A stretch of 64,000 bases of DNA from Terriglobia bacterium (GCA_020073015.1 JAIQFZ010000005.1:1-64000), one strand, 5' to 3'. Positions 30,951 to 40,828 are shown, numbered from the stretch's first letter. Notes: generated from the sequence alone by a model not told the origin. A program made the numbers and translations.

Positions 30951-32264
30951 TTAGTGTCCCCCTTTATGAATCGCGCGATGAATCAGGGATACTTTGTGTG
31001 GCGGCGGTGCGGCAGCGATCTCGTAGCTTTCTTCCAGCAGCTTCCTGGCGCGGGCCGCTTGTGCGTCGGAATAGCAATGGATCGTACAAAGCGACTCTCC
31101 GGCGGAGACTTTGTCGCCGACCTTCTTGTGGACCACGATGCCCACAGCGGGATCGACCGAATCTTCTTTGCGCTCACGGCCGCCGCCGAGAATGACGCAC
31201 GCCGTGCCGACCTGTTCGCACTGGATTGCCTTCACATATCCGGCGCGTGGACTGGGCACATCGACACGATGCTCGGTGGCGGGCAAGCGGGTGGGATCGT
31301 CGATCGCACTGATGTCGCCGCCCTGCAGCTCGACCATGTGCCGGAATCGCTCGAAGGCCTTGCCGGAAGAGATAATTTCCTCGGCCAGTTGCTTGCCTTG
31401 TGCGACGGTCTTCGAGGCACCGCCAATGTAAAACATCCAAGCCGCCAGCTCGAGACACAGCTCACGCAGGTCCGCTGGTCCACCGCCGTGCAACACTTCG
31501 ATGCATTCCTGAACTTCGAGCGCGTTGCCGACCATGCGGCCGAGCGGCTGATCCATATTCGTAATCAGCGCAACCATCTGCTTGCCCATGCGCTCGCCGG
31601 TTTCGACCATAAGTTCGGCGAGGAAGACAGCGTCTTCTTCCTTTTTCATGAACGCGCCCGAGCCGGTCTTCACGTCGAGCACGAGCGCGTCCGTGCCTTC
31701 CGCGAGTTTCTTGCTCATGATGGAGGCACAGATCAGGTAGGGACTTTCGACGGTACCCGTGACGTCGCGCAGCGCGTAAAGCTTGCGGTCGGCGGGCGCG
31801 ATTTTTTCGGTTTGGCCGATCATGGACGCGCCGCACGCCTTGAGGACGCGATGGAACTCGGACACGGACAAATTGACGCGGAAACCGGGGATGGATTCGA
31901 GTTTGTCGAGTGTGCCTCCTGTGTGGCCAAGCCCGCGGCCGCTGATCATCGGGACGTAGAGGCCCCCGGTGGCGACCACCGGGGCCAGGACGAGAGAAGT
32001 CTTGTCTCCGACGCCGCCCGTGGAGTGCTTGTCGACTTTCTTGGCGGGAAGAAAAGTCAAGTCGAGGACTTCGCCCGAATGGAGCATGGAGTGCGTGAGG
32101 CCGGCGGTCTCTTCGCGCGTCATACCGCGCAGCACGACCGCCATCAGCCAAGCGGCGACCTGGTAATCGGGGACGGTGCCCTGTGTGTAAGCATCCACCA
32201 GGTAGCCAATTTCAGCGGCGGACAAGGCACCACCATCGCGCTTCTTGCGAATGAGATCGATCAT
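30951..32264 (-). CDS. deoA: Thymidine/pyrimidine-nucleoside phosphorylase
   Basis: This enzyme splits thymidine (and often uridine or deoxyuridine) with phosphate to give the base and (deoxy)ribose-1-phosphate. The signature KHSTGGVGDKTSLVLAPVVA is intact, and VLDVKTGSGAFMK is the second substrate block. The start is taken as the ATG at 32264 (MIDLIRKKRDGG), giving 437 aa, the family length. The track's start at 32351 is a TTG inside cdd. The order cdd-deoA-nupC on one strand is a classic pyrimidine-nucleoside salvage operon. No phosphopentomutase gene is seen in the window, so how deoxyribose-1-P reaches DeoC is open. Confidence 0.94.
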   Translation of the reverse strand: MIDLIRKKRDGGALSAAEIGYLVDAYTQGTVPDYQVAAWLMAVVLRGMTREETAGLTHSMLHSGEVLDLTFLPAKKVDKHSTGGVGDKTSLVLAPVVATGGLYVPMISGRGLGHTGGTLDKLESIPGFRVNLSVSEFHRVLKACGASMIGQTEKIAPADRKLYALRDVTGTVESPYLICASIMSKKLAEGTDALVLDVKTGSGAFMKKEEDAVFLAELMVETGERMGKQMVALITNMDQPLGRMVGNALEVQECIEVLHGGGPADLRELCLELAAWMFYIGGASKTVAQGKQLAEEIISSGKAFERFRHMVELQGGDISAIDDPTRLPATEHRVDVPSPRAGYVKAIQCEQVGTACVILGGGRERKEDSVDPAVGIVVHKKVGDKVSAGESLCTIHCYSDAQAARARKLLEESYEIAAAPPPHKVSLIHRAIHKGGH

Positions 32265-32296
32265 TCGAAACGGAGGTTGTGGAACAGTGGGCTGGC

Positions 32297-32707
32297 TCAC
32301 TTGAGGCGGAAACCCTCCGGCAGAAGATCGGTGATCGGGCTCTCGGTCCAACCATTCTTGCCCTGGTAGAAGATGACAGCGTGGGGACCAAATTCGTAAA
32401 TCACCTGACGACAGGCGCCGCAGGGCGAGCAGGGTACGCCTTGCGCGTTGGTGACGGCGACCGCCAGAATTTCAAGCCCGGGTCCTTTCTCGGCCACCGC
32501 AGAAAAGATTGCGGTGCGCTCGGCGCAGTTCGTCATCCCATAGGAGGAGTTTTCCACGTTGCATCCCAGGAACACGTCGCCTTTCGAAGTCAGAATCGCA
32601 GCGCCCACCTTGAAGCGGGAAAACGGCGCGTAGGCATTTTTCATGGCTTTGCGCGCGGAACGCAGCAGGCTTTCGCGCGTGCCTGCCGGTAGCTTCTTCT
32701 TCGGCAT
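32297..32707 (-). CDS. cdd: Cytidine deaminase
   Basis: This is a small tetrameric-type zinc cytidine deaminase, 136 aa from the ATG at 32707; the track's start is a TTG two codons earlier. The zinc site is TNCAERTA, with Cys in place of His and Glu as proton shuttle, plus SPCGACRQ. FKVGAAILTSKGDVFLGCNVENSSYG is the substrate-binding block. It makes uridine or deoxyuridine, which the next gene (deoA) can phosphorolyse. The first coding residues are Lys-rich (PKKKLPAG). Confidence 0.93.
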   Translation of the reverse strand: MPKKKLPAGTRESLLRSARKAMKNAYAPFSRFKVGAAILTSKGDVFLGCNVENSSYGMTNCAERTAIFSAVAEKGPGLEILAVAVTNAQGVPCSPCGACRQVIYEFGPHAVIFYQGKNGWTESPITDLLPEGFRLK

Positions 32708-32795
32708 AGTCAATCAGTAGAAACGGAAGATTGCGTGGTGGGCCATTGTAAACCGACCATGGGCCGGATCGGATGAGAATTTGCCAGATTCGCCA

Positions 32796-33902
32796 TCATT
32801 TTGGCGGACGCGACAGCAGGTCGATCACCGTCTTGTTGAACTTTTCGAGGTTGAGATCGGTTTGCACGTGAACGAACTGCTCGCCGAGCCCCGGCTGATT
32901 CCCCGGTACCCACACGAGCGTATTGCCGTAACCAGCGCCGTGGGAGATGTCGATGTCCATATACACCGACTCCTCCTTCGTGATAATGCTGGGGTCCATC
33001 CACGCGGCCGCGGCCAGTTCATCCCAAAGAAACTCTTCGTCGGCCCACTTGCCGATGTACTGAGCGGCGGGCGTTCCGGCTTGGGCGACCTGGTCGATCA
33101 TCGCATTGGTCATGTGGGTCTTCACTGAGATATCCACCGTGGTGACGGTGATCTTTTTCCAGGGCGCGCGCAGAACAATATGGACGGCCTCAGGGTCCCA
33201 CCAGAAATTGAATTCGCGCCGGTTGGACTGCGCCCACGTCATCGGCACTACGGGCGCGATGCTGCCGCCCATGACGACCAACTCTCGCGCCAACTCAGAA
33301 AACTTCGGGTCGAGGCTGATGGCTTGCGCGAGGTTGGTCAGCGGGCCGCCGGCGTAGATCGTGACCTCATGAGGATACTGGTGAACCATGCGGATCATGA
33401 AGTGTGCTGCATCTTCCGTCTCCGGCTTGAGCGTGGGATTGCCTTCCGGCAAAGGATTGGGTACCTCGAACGGCCCGCGATAAACCCCCGAGTTCCACGC
33501 GCCCGCAGGGGTAGAGCCGTTGGGCGCATGGATTTTGTGTTCGTTCCAAGCGCCCTGGTAGCTGACCTTGCCGTAGAGTGTTTCCCAGCGAGCGATCTCT
33601 GCCTTGCTGTTAATTAACGGGAAAACTGCTCCGGGATAAACCTTCACTCCCGCGTGCCCAGTAAGTTCCAGCATGCGGAGCGTATGCGCGACCTCTTCAT
33701 CACGCCACTGATCGCCGCTGACGATGGTGATGCCGAGGGTTTCGATCTCCGGCGCCTGCAGGACGAGCAGCAGAGACTGCTGGTCGGTCGTGGCAGGGCC
33801 GCGAGCATCCTGATCGAGGATGACTCTGCGCCGCGACTGGGCATGGGTGAAGGTTGAGGTCGCAAGGAGAATGCAAAACAGCCAAGTAGTCGCCTGTCTC
33901 AC
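32796..33902 (-). CDS. Exported nucleoside-hydrolase-like protein 1 (variant metal-site subfamily)
   Basis: This 368-aa inosine-uridine hydrolase superfamily protein has a Sec signal peptide (LFCILLATSTFTHAQS). The start is a GTG with AGGAG upstream. Canonical enzymes have D-x-D-PG-x-DD; this one reads ILDQDARGPATTDQQ, a longer loop that keeps an Asp at its end. Other site blocks are present: AGGPLTNLA, VVMGGS, EFNFWWDPEA. The C-terminal metal Asp sits in FLWDELAAAAWMDPS, where many family members have HD. It probably cleaves nucleosides or a related glycoside in the periplasm. It lies in an operon with a TPR gene, cdd, deoA and nupC. Confidence 0.85.
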   Translation of the reverse strand: MRQATTWLFCILLATSTFTHAQSRRRVILDQDARGPATTDQQSLLLVLQAPEIETLGITIVSGDQWRDEEVAHTLRMLELTGHAGVKVYPGAVFPLINSKAEIARWETLYGKVSYQGAWNEHKIHAPNGSTPAGAWNSGVYRGPFEVPNPLPEGNPTLKPETEDAAHFMIRMVHQYPHEVTIYAGGPLTNLAQAISLDPKFSELARELVVMGGSIAPVVPMTWAQSNRREFNFWWDPEAVHIVLRAPWKKITVTTVDISVKTHMTNAMIDQVAQAGTPAAQYIGKWADEEFLWDELAAAAWMDPSIITKEESVYMDIDISHGAGYGNTLVWVPGNQPGLGEQFVHVQTDLNLEKFNKTVIDLLSRPPK

Positions 33903-33937
33903 GGTTGGGAGGCTCCTGTGTGCCGCGGATTCACAAT

Positions 33938-35218
33938 CTACTGCGTTTTACCCAGCATCTGCGTCAACCGGTCCGCTTCCTGCTTTTCTTTTGCCGCCTG
34001 TGCCGAGCGGCCAGTTGCGTTGTAAATTTCGGCCATGATCCGGTGAGGTGCAGGTTCTTGAGGCCGCAGCTTCGCAATTTCGTTGAGATATCCCAAGGAG
34101 TCCGAATACTGGCGGGCGCTCTGGGCTTTGCGGGCCAGGTTGAGGCCGGTCAGGAAAAGCAAGTCGCCGGTGGCAGCATCCTGCGAGTTGAGTTCATGGG
34201 CGTGACGGAGCGCTTGGTACGCCCGAAGATCGTCGCCGAGCTTCGAGAGAACGGCTCCGTAGAGAGCATTCAACTGGAAGAGATCGGGCCACTGCGCAAG
34301 GGCATTCGCCAGGGGTGTACGCGCTTCTTCGAACTGGTTCAGCTGAAAATATGCCAACGCGAGGTTATATTGCATCTGCGGCGATTGGGGAGCAAGTTCG
34401 GCGGCGCGGCGCAAGGGTTTCAGCGCAGCTTCCGCGTCTCCATGTTGGCCGTAGATGGTGCCCAGGGCAGTCAGCTTTTCCGCATTGTCAGGATCGTAGA
34501 GGTGTTCACAAAAGGCGTGTGCTTCCTCTCGCGGGCCTTGATCCAGTTTCTGTGCGCACTCCAGCCTGAGTTGGCTTTCATTGGAATCGCGCCGCCGCTG
34601 TTCGCTCGACACCTCCATCGCCTTCTTCGCTTCCTCCTCCTTCCCCTGTTTGCGGTAGACCAAGCCCAACTGGTATTGAACCCGCGCGTCGTGTGGGGTC
34701 AACTCCGTGGCCTTCTTGAACCACTTTTCGGCATTCGCGAGATCATCCTGCTTGAAATATGCGTATCCCAGATAGTAAGCCGTGTCAGGGAAAGGAGGCG
34801 CCGCCGCGGCCTGGTTGAGATTCGCGATTGCACCTTCGAAGTTCAAGGCTTCCAGGTCGAGCCGTCCGAGGTAATACGAGATGTTGGGATGGCCTCCTGC
34901 CTCGCGCCGAACGGCCTCGAATTCGCGGCGCGCCTCCTCCGGCTTCTTCATCTCAAAGAGCGCGACTGCCAATGGGAAGCGTGCCCGCAGAACCAGCTTG
35001 GGGTCGAGCCGCAGCGCGGTCCGAAATTCGTCGGCGGCGATGTCGTAGCGGTCCTGCTTCAGCGCATCATAGCCTTTGCCGAGATGGGATTCAGCGGTGT
35101 CTTTGGAAGAAGGCTTCGCTGCCGAAGGCTTCTGGCTCGCTACCATCCCCGGTTGGGGAGCGGCCAGAGCGAGCGCGGTCATCCAGGTAATCCAATACAG
35201 AACGAGCAGACTCTTCAT
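33938..35218 (-). CDS. Exported TPR-repeat protein
   Basis: The protein is 426 aa from the ATG at 35218 with a signal peptide (MKSLLVLYWITWMTALALAAPQ). After a short linker it consists of about nine tetratricopeptide repeats (GKGYDALKQDRYDIAADEFRTAL, YYLGYAYFKQDDLANAEKWF and so on). It lacks an enzyme domain and is probably a periplasmic scaffold. It is first in the run TPR-NH1-cdd-deoA-nupC with 35 bases to the hydrolase gene, so it may organise the periplasmic nucleoside-processing proteins; that is inference. Confidence 0.85.
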   Translation of the reverse strand: MKSLLVLYWITWMTALALAAPQPGMVASQKPSAAKPSSKDTAESHLGKGYDALKQDRYDIAADEFRTALRLDPKLVLRARFPLAVALFEMKKPEEARREFEAVRREAGGHPNISYYLGRLDLEALNFEGAIANLNQAAAAPPFPDTAYYLGYAYFKQDDLANAEKWFKKATELTPHDARVQYQLGLVYRKQGKEEEAKKAMEVSSEQRRRDSNESQLRLECAQKLDQGPREEAHAFCEHLYDPDNAEKLTALGTIYGQHGDAEAALKPLRRAAELAPQSPQMQYNLALAYFQLNQFEEARTPLANALAQWPDLFQLNALYGAVLSKLGDDLRAYQALRHAHELNSQDAATGDLLFLTGLNLARKAQSARQYSDSLGYLNEIAKLRPQEPAPHRIMAEIYNATGRSAQAAKEKQEADRLTQMLGKTQ

Positions 35219-35357
35219 CGCTGGGCGTGGAATTCGCATCGCCGGGACCGGATCATTATAGCGACCAGCACCGAACAACGGCGCGTCCGCAAACCCCGTG
35301 CAGGAATCTGAGCCTTGCGCACCCTTCGTTCCGGATGCGATAGTAAGCGCTCGACCT

Positions 35358-35771
35358 ATGGCACAAGCACTCGGTTGTGTCGCCCTGGTGGTACGCGACT
35401 ACGACGAAGCCATCGCATTCTTCACCCATGCCCTGGGCTTCACGCTGTTTGAGGACACCGATCTGGGACAAGGCAAGCGATGGGTGCTGGTTGGCCCTAC
35501 GAATTCTCGCGGCACCAGTTTGCTGCTGGCGCGCGCGGTTACTCCGGAACAAACCAGTCGCGTCGGGAATCAAACGGGAGGCCGAGTGTTTCTCTTTCTA
35601 CACACCGATGATTTCTGGAGCGACTATCAGGGCATGAAAGAACGGGGCGTACGCTTCCGAGAGGCCCCGCGCGAAGAAGAATACGGAACCGTCGCGGTCT
35701 TCGAAGATTTGTATGGCAACAAGTGGGACTTACTGCAACTCAAAGGAAAGACGGGGGAGACCACGCTCTGA
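35358..35771 (+). CDS. VOC-superfamily (glyoxalase/bleomycin-resistance-like) protein
   Basis: The protein is 137 aa from the ATG at 35358. The two beta-alpha-beta-beta-beta modules are visible: VALVVRDYDEAIAFFTHALGFTLFEDTD and GGRVFLFLHTDDFWSDYQGMKERGVRF, ending AVFEDLYGNKWDLLQ. A metal-type Glu is present near the end of each module. Function within the superfamily (lyase, dioxygenase or binding protein) cannot be set. The next gene begins 17 bases downstream on the same strand. Confidence 0.85.
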   Translation: MAQALGCVALVVRDYDEAIAFFTHALGFTLFEDTDLGQGKRWVLVGPTNSRGTSLLLARAVTPEQTSRVGNQTGGRVFLFLHTDDFWSDYQGMKERGVRFREAPREEEYGTVAVFEDLYGNKWDLLQLKGKTGETTL

Positions 35772-35788
35772 ATCGGCAAGAAAAGAAG

Positions 35789-38700
35789 ATGCCCGTGTCG
35801 GTCGATGTCGAGGGTGGCGAGTCAGGCTCCATCAATCGTAGCCGTCGCGATTTTCTCATTCGATGTTGTCAGGGCGCCTCGGCAGCACTCGTTCCCGCGA
35901 AACTTCGCGGTCTTGCGTTTCCCTTCGCCAGCAACCTTGATTCCCCAAACGCACTCGGCCCGCCTGGCAGCTTTCACCTGCATCCGCGCTATCGCACTCC
36001 GCGGCCGCTCGATGCTCTGCTTCTCAAAACCAAGGCGGGGCTCGACGACTTCATTACCGAGAAGTATGCCGATGACGTGGCAGCGATTCTCGCGACCTGG
36101 AGTGCCAGCCTGCAGCAATCCCCGCACGATGTGCAGGCCATTGCGAAAGTGCTCGCTCCGACTTTTTCAGGGACATCGTTGCATCCCGCAGAATCGCGGC
36201 AGGTGCGCCCTGGCCCGCCGATTGAAGTGCGGCAGAATGTCTATGCCCGCGACACTTCCCTTGCAAGAAACGAGTTCTTGCAGCACCTACGATCATCGCT
36301 AGACGGCTTGTCGAAGATTCTGACTGCCGAGTTTCAAGTAACAAGCATCAATGCTCCTCCAGTTTCCTCCTCACAGGCGCAACTTCCCGCTCAACTGCAA
36401 ACTCGCGTCCGTTACGAATTGGTGGGTACGGGGCCAAATGTTTACCGCGAGCAGCGCGTCGGGTATTGGGACCTCGCATGGGAAATGTCTTCAGCCGGTG
36501 GGTTTCTCCTGCGTAGCTGGCAAGCGCTGGGTGAAACGCAGAGCCGCTCCACCAGCCCCGTCTATGTGGACGTTACATCCGGCGCGCTCGCTGCCAATGC
36601 ATCCTATTCATCCCAGCTTCTGCGCGGAACCGACTACTGGCGTACGGTTCTCGACGGCGCATGCGGCATCGATATCTACGGCCACAACGGCGTCAGCGTG
36701 GGCGACATTGATGGCGACGGCTTCGACGATCTCTACATCTGCCAGCCCGGCGGCCTCCCCAATCGACTCTATCGAAACCGCGGCGACGGCACGTTGGAGG
36801 ACGTCACCGAGTCATCGGGAGTCGGAGTCCTCGACAACACGGCCAGTGCGCTCTTTGTCGATGTCGATAACGATGGCCGGCAGGACTTAATTGTTGTACG
36901 AGCGAGTGGCCCACTGCTGTTCCTGAATGAAGGCGGAGGAAAGTTCCGGCAGAAAAACGACGCATTTCAATTCGCCACTCCGCCGCAGGGAACGTTCACC
37001 GGCGCCGCAGTCGCCGACTATGACCGCGACAGCTGGCTCGACATCTATTTCTGTCTCTATGTCTACTACCAGGGCACGGACCAGTATAAGTATCCGTCTC
37101 CGTATTACGACGCGAACAACGGACCCCCGAATTTCCTGATGCGCAACCAGCGCGACGGGACTTTCCGCGATGTGACTCAGGAAACGCGCCTAGACAAGAA
37201 CAATACACGCTATAGCTTCTGCTGTGGATGGAGCGACTTTAATGGCGATGGCTGGCCCGACCTCTATGTGGTGAACGATTTCGGCCGGAAGAATCTTTAC
37301 CGCAACAATGGCGACGGGACCTTCACCGACATCGCGGCACAGGCCCGCGTGGAAGACATCGGCGCGGGCATGAGCGTCTGCTGCTTCGACTACGACAACG
37401 ACGGCGCGCAGGATCTGTACGTCGCCAACATGTGGACGGCGGCCGGTGAACGCGTCGCGATGCAGGACGTCTTCAAGAAAGATGCGCCCAAAGAGGTCCG
37501 CCGGCTTTATTACAAGCACGCCATGGGCAATTTTCTGTTCCGAAATAGCGGCATACACTCCGCGGGCTTCCAGGATGCCACCAGTTCTTCCGGAGTTGGA
37601 ATGGGCCGCTGGGCGTGGTCGAGCGATGCCTGGGACTTCGATCACGATGGCTTCTCCGATCTTTACATCGCCAACGGCATGGTTTCCGGCCCCTCGCGCG
37701 AAGACTTGAACAGTTTTTTCTGGCGGCAGGTAGTGGCATATTCGCCCGAAGAGGCCAAGCCGTCGCATGCTTACGAACAGGGATGGGGTGCGATCAACGA
37801 ATTGATCCGCGCCGATGGCACGTGGAGCGGATACGAACGAAATGTTTTCTATGCAAACAATAGGGATGGGACGTTTTCCGATATTTCCGGCGCGATCGGG
37901 CTGGACTTTCCTGAAGACGGCAGGTCGTTCGCCCTCGCCGACTTCGACCACGACGGCCGGCAGGAAGTATTCCTGAAAAACCGCAATGGTCCGCAGTTGC
38001 GGATCTTAAAGAATGTGATGGAAGAGTTGCCGCCCTCGATTGCGTTTCGCCTCCGCGGCACCAAGAGCAATCGGGATGCGATTGGCGCGACGGTCACGGT
38101 CGAAACTGAAATCGGCCGCCAGACGCGCATGGTGCAGGCGGGATCGGGGTTCCTTTCCCAACACAGTAAAGAAGTTTTCTTTGGATTGGGTCAAGCGAAA
38201 GGCTCGGTGCGAGCCTCCATTCGCTGGCCGAGCGGGACCGTACAGGAATTCCGCGACCTTCCGATGAACCGCAGAGTGTGGGTTACTGAGGGTTCGGAAG
38301 AAGTTCGGATTGAGGCCTTCAGGTCCCAGACCTCGCAGTCCCGACGTGACCAAATCGCCCGAACCAAGCCACAAGACACCGAACCTCTTCCCACCGCGGC
38401 TGAGACCTGGCTGCTGGCGCCCGTGGACGCTCCGGACTTTTCTCTTCCCGATCTGGCGGGGCAGGTTCACACTCTTTCGTCACTGCGCGGAAAGCCGGCG
38501 CTGCTCAATTTCTGGACCACTCAGTCGGCGCAGTGCCTTGAGGACTTGAGCAACTTCAACCGTCTGCACGCCCGTTGGGCCGCGCAAGGCCTTCAGTTGG
38601 TCACGATTAACGTGGATGATGCCTTGGACGCTAACGGCCTTCGGGCACTGGCGCGTGACCGCCAGCTTTCATTTCGCATTCTCCGCGGATCGGATGACGT

Positions 38701-39688
38701 CGCCGGCATTTATGACATTCTCTACCGCCAGTTGTTCGACCGACATCGCGACCTGAGTCTTCCAACCTCATTTCTGATCAACGACAAGGGAGAGATCGTC
38801 AAGGTTTATCAGGGTCCGGTCAGCGCCGAGCACGTGGAGCAGGACTTCCGCCACATTCCTCAAGACGCCGCCGAGCGACTGGCGCGTGCGCTTCCCTTCC
38901 CCGGCGTCACTGACACGGTCGAGTTTGGGCGCAACTATCTTTCTTATGGCTCGGTATTTTTTCAGCGTGGGTATCTGGATCAGGCCGAGGCTTCGTTTCG
39001 CATTGCGCTGCGCGATGATCCGTCGAGCGCGGAGGCGTTGTACGGCATCGGAAGCGTTTGTCTGAACCAGCAGCGGAACGCTGAAGCGCGCGAGATTTTT
39101 GCACGCGCTGTCAAACTCTCTGCGACTTATCCTGACACGCTACCCAACGCCTGGAATAACCTTGGCATTCTTTCCACGCGCGAAGGCCACATGGATGAGG
39201 CCGTCGAGTATTTTCAAAAGGCCCTGCAGTTGAGCCCCGACCACCTGATTGCCCTCGACAATCTTGGCATGGCTCACCGTCAGCTTAAGCACTGGGAAGA
39301 GGCGCGGGCGGCGTTTGAGCGCGCGCTGAAAATTAACCCCGCCGACCCGGAGGCCAACTACGGCCTCGGGATGGTCTATGCGCAAACGGACGACACGGCG
39401 CACGCTTCAGAGTATCTCCACAATGCCCTGCGAGCGCGGCCCGGGTATCCCGAGGCCCTCAACAATCTCGGCATCCTTTACTTAAGAACGCAGCGGCGGG
39501 ATGAAGCCGTGGCGAGTTTCGAAGAGTCCATTCGCGTCGCGCCCGACTTTGATCAGTCGTATCTCAACCTCGCCCGCGTGCATGTCATCGAGGGCAATCC
39601 GGAAAAAGCCCGGGCGGTGCTGCTGGAACTTCTCAAACATCATCCCGATCACGCGCAGGCGAAGACAATGCTCGAGCAATTGCCGTAG
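35789..39688 (+). CDS. Tat-exported multidomain protein: FG-GAP repeats, ASPIC/UnbV, redoxin and TPR
   Basis: This is a 1299-aa protein. A Tat signal (SRRDFLIRCCQGASAAL) leads the sequence. Calcium-binding FG-GAP/VCBS propeller repeats (VGDIDGDGFDDLYI, DFNGDGWPDLYVVNDFG, DFDHDGFSDLYIANG) follow at about 290-690. An ASPIC/UnbV domain lies at about 700-780 (KSNRDAIGATVTV...IRWPSGTVQ). A redoxin domain lies at about 860-1010 (PDFSLPDLAGQVHTLSSLRGK), and TPRs run from about 1020 to the end. In the redoxin the usual W-C-x-x-C reads TTQSAQC, so the first Cys is Ser and thiol exchange is doubtful. The ATG at 35789 follows AAAAGAAG. Role: probably an extracytoplasmic binding or assembly protein. Confidence 0.88.
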   Translation: MPVSVDVEGGESGSINRSRRDFLIRCCQGASAALVPAKLRGLAFPFASNLDSPNALGPPGSFHLHPRYRTPRPLDALLLKTKAGLDDFITEKYADDVAAILATWSASLQQSPHDVQAIAKVLAPTFSGTSLHPAESRQVRPGPPIEVRQNVYARDTSLARNEFLQHLRSSLDGLSKILTAEFQVTSINAPPVSSSQAQLPAQLQTRVRYELVGTGPNVYREQRVGYWDLAWEMSSAGGFLLRSWQALGETQSRSTSPVYVDVTSGALAANASYSSQLLRGTDYWRTVLDGACGIDIYGHNGVSVGDIDGDGFDDLYICQPGGLPNRLYRNRGDGTLEDVTESSGVGVLDNTASALFVDVDNDGRQDLIVVRASGPLLFLNEGGGKFRQKNDAFQFATPPQGTFTGAAVADYDRDSWLDIYFCLYVYYQGTDQYKYPSPYYDANNGPPNFLMRNQRDGTFRDVTQETRLDKNNTRYSFCCGWSDFNGDGWPDLYVVNDFGRKNLYRNNGDGTFTDIAAQARVEDIGAGMSVCCFDYDNDGAQDLYVANMWTAAGERVAMQDVFKKDAPKEVRRLYYKHAMGNFLFRNSGIHSAGFQDATSSSGVGMGRWAWSSDAWDFDHDGFSDLYIANGMVSGPSREDLNSFFWRQVVAYSPEEAKPSHAYEQGWGAINELIRADGTWSGYERNVFYANNRDGTFSDISGAIGLDFPEDGRSFALADFDHDGRQEVFLKNRNGPQLRILKNVMEELPPSIAFRLRGTKSNRDAIGATVTVETEIGRQTRMVQAGSGFLSQHSKEVFFGLGQAKGSVRASIRWPSGTVQEFRDLPMNRRVWVTEGSEEVRIEAFRSQTSQSRRDQIARTKPQDTEPLPTAAETWLLAPVDAPDFSLPDLAGQVHTLSSLRGKPALLNFWTTQSAQCLEDLSNFNRLHARWAAQGLQLVTINVDDALDANGLRALARDRQLSFRILRGSDDVAGIYDILYRQLFDRHRDLSLPTSFLINDKGEIVKVYQGPVSAEHVEQDFRHIPQDAAERLARALPFPGVTDTVEFGRNYLSYGSVFFQRGYLDQAEASFRIALRDDPSSAEALYGIGSVCLNQQRNAEAREIFARAVKLSATYPDTLPNAWNNLGILSTREGHMDEAVEYFQKALQLSPDHLIALDNLGMAHRQLKHWEEARAAFERALKINPADPEANYGLGMVYAQTDDTAHASEYLHNALRARPGYPEALNNLGILYLRTQRRDEAVASFEESIRVAPDFDQSYLNLARVHVIEGNPEKARAVLLELLKHHPDHAQAKTMLEQLP

Positions 39689-39707
39689 CAGGCAGCATAA
39701 GGACCTC

Positions 39708-40787
39708 TTACTTTTTCGGCGTAGGCCCTATCAGCAACTCCACTAACATCGTGTAGAACTTCTCCGTGTCCAGGTCGACTTGAATCTCGACCGGCTGGAC
39801 GTCGCGCTTCGGCTTGTCGCGATCGCTCCAAGTCAACGTGTCTCCGTAGCCGGCTCCGCGGTCAAGATTCACATCCATATAGCGCGTCTCTTTCTTGGTG
39901 ATCAGGCTGGGATCAAGCCAAGCCGCCGACGTCAGTTCGTCCCAGAGATAGTTGTATTCGCCGCGCAGCCGTGCATACTTGCCGATGTACCGCGCTACGG
40001 GGGAGTCCGCCGCCTTGATGCGGTTGATCAGTTCGTTGGTCATCCTCGTCTTCACTGAAATATCCACCGTGGTGCAGACCATTTTCTTCCATGGCGCGCG
40101 CAGCACGATGTGCGCCGCCTCCGGATCGAACCAGAGATTGAATTCGTGGCGCGGAGCGTTGGCGAACTCCGGGTCGTCGGTGCGGGGATTCAGGCTGGCC
40201 CCCATGAACACCAGTTCCTTGGCCAGCGCGGCAAACTCCGGATCGATGGAAATGGCCACGGCCAGATTCGTCATCGGCCCACCCTCGTAGATCGTCACCT
40301 GGTGCGGATATTTGTGCACCATGCGCACCAGAAAATGCGCGGCATCTTCCTCGGACGGCTTGGTCGTCGGCTTTCCCTCCGGCATCTCACCCAGTTGGTC
40401 GGGAGCGTGATAAGAACGAGGAGTCCACGCCCCCAGCCATGCCACCGAGCCAAAGCGTTGCTCCCACTGCTCGGTTCCCTGCTTCGTTCTCACCAAGGGA
40501 TACTCGGCACCCGGCACCACGGGGATGTCGGTGCGCCCAACAAGTTCGAGCATTCGCAGCGTGTGGGCAACTTCTTCCGTAAGCCACTGATCGCCGGTCA
40601 CCACGGTGATGCCCAGGACTTCCGTTTGCGGCGATTGAATCAGCAAGAGGATCGCCTGCTGGTCTGTTCCAGCTGGACCAGCCGCGTCCTGATCGATGAT
40701 GATCTTGTGTTTGTCCTGGCACCAGGAAGTGAGGGTTGTCGTCAGCAAGATTGCTGCAATCCATAACCGGGCTCGGCCCAATTGCAT
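39708..40787 (-). CDS. Exported nucleoside-hydrolase-like protein 2 (variant metal-site subfamily)
   Basis: The protein is 359 aa with a signal peptide (RARLWIAAILLTTTLTSWCQ). The metal-site loop reads IIDQDAAGPAGTDQQ, as in copy 1. YEGGPMTNLA, FMGASLNPR (Ala where others have Gly), HEFNLWFDPEAAHIV and YLWDELTSAAWLDPS complete the site. GAGG precedes the ATG. It is downstream of canonical copy 3 by 41 bases on the same strand and is convergent, 19 bases apart, with the giant FG-GAP gene. A nucleoside or nucleoside-like N-glycoside is the expected substrate. Confidence 0.85.
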   Translation of the reverse strand: MQLGRARLWIAAILLTTTLTSWCQDKHKIIIDQDAAGPAGTDQQAILLLIQSPQTEVLGITVVTGDQWLTEEVAHTLRMLELVGRTDIPVVPGAEYPLVRTKQGTEQWEQRFGSVAWLGAWTPRSYHAPDQLGEMPEGKPTTKPSEEDAAHFLVRMVHKYPHQVTIYEGGPMTNLAVAISIDPEFAALAKELVFMGASLNPRTDDPEFANAPRHEFNLWFDPEAAHIVLRAPWKKMVCTTVDISVKTRMTNELINRIKAADSPVARYIGKYARLRGEYNYLWDELTSAAWLDPSLITKKETRYMDVNLDRGAGYGDTLTWSDRDKPKRDVQPVEIQVDLDTEKFYTMLVELLIGPTPKK

Positions 40788-40828
40788 TTCTTCACCTCTT
40801 GAACATTCTCTCAGTCTCGAGCTTCAGC

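Noticed and set aside
30834-32369. 511-aa plus-strand ORF
   Set aside because: It is antisense to thymidine phosphorylase and has no recognisable motif; deoA is certain.
33905-35311. 468-aa plus-strand ORF
   Set aside because: It lies opposite the TPR gene, whose repeats and signal peptide are clear.
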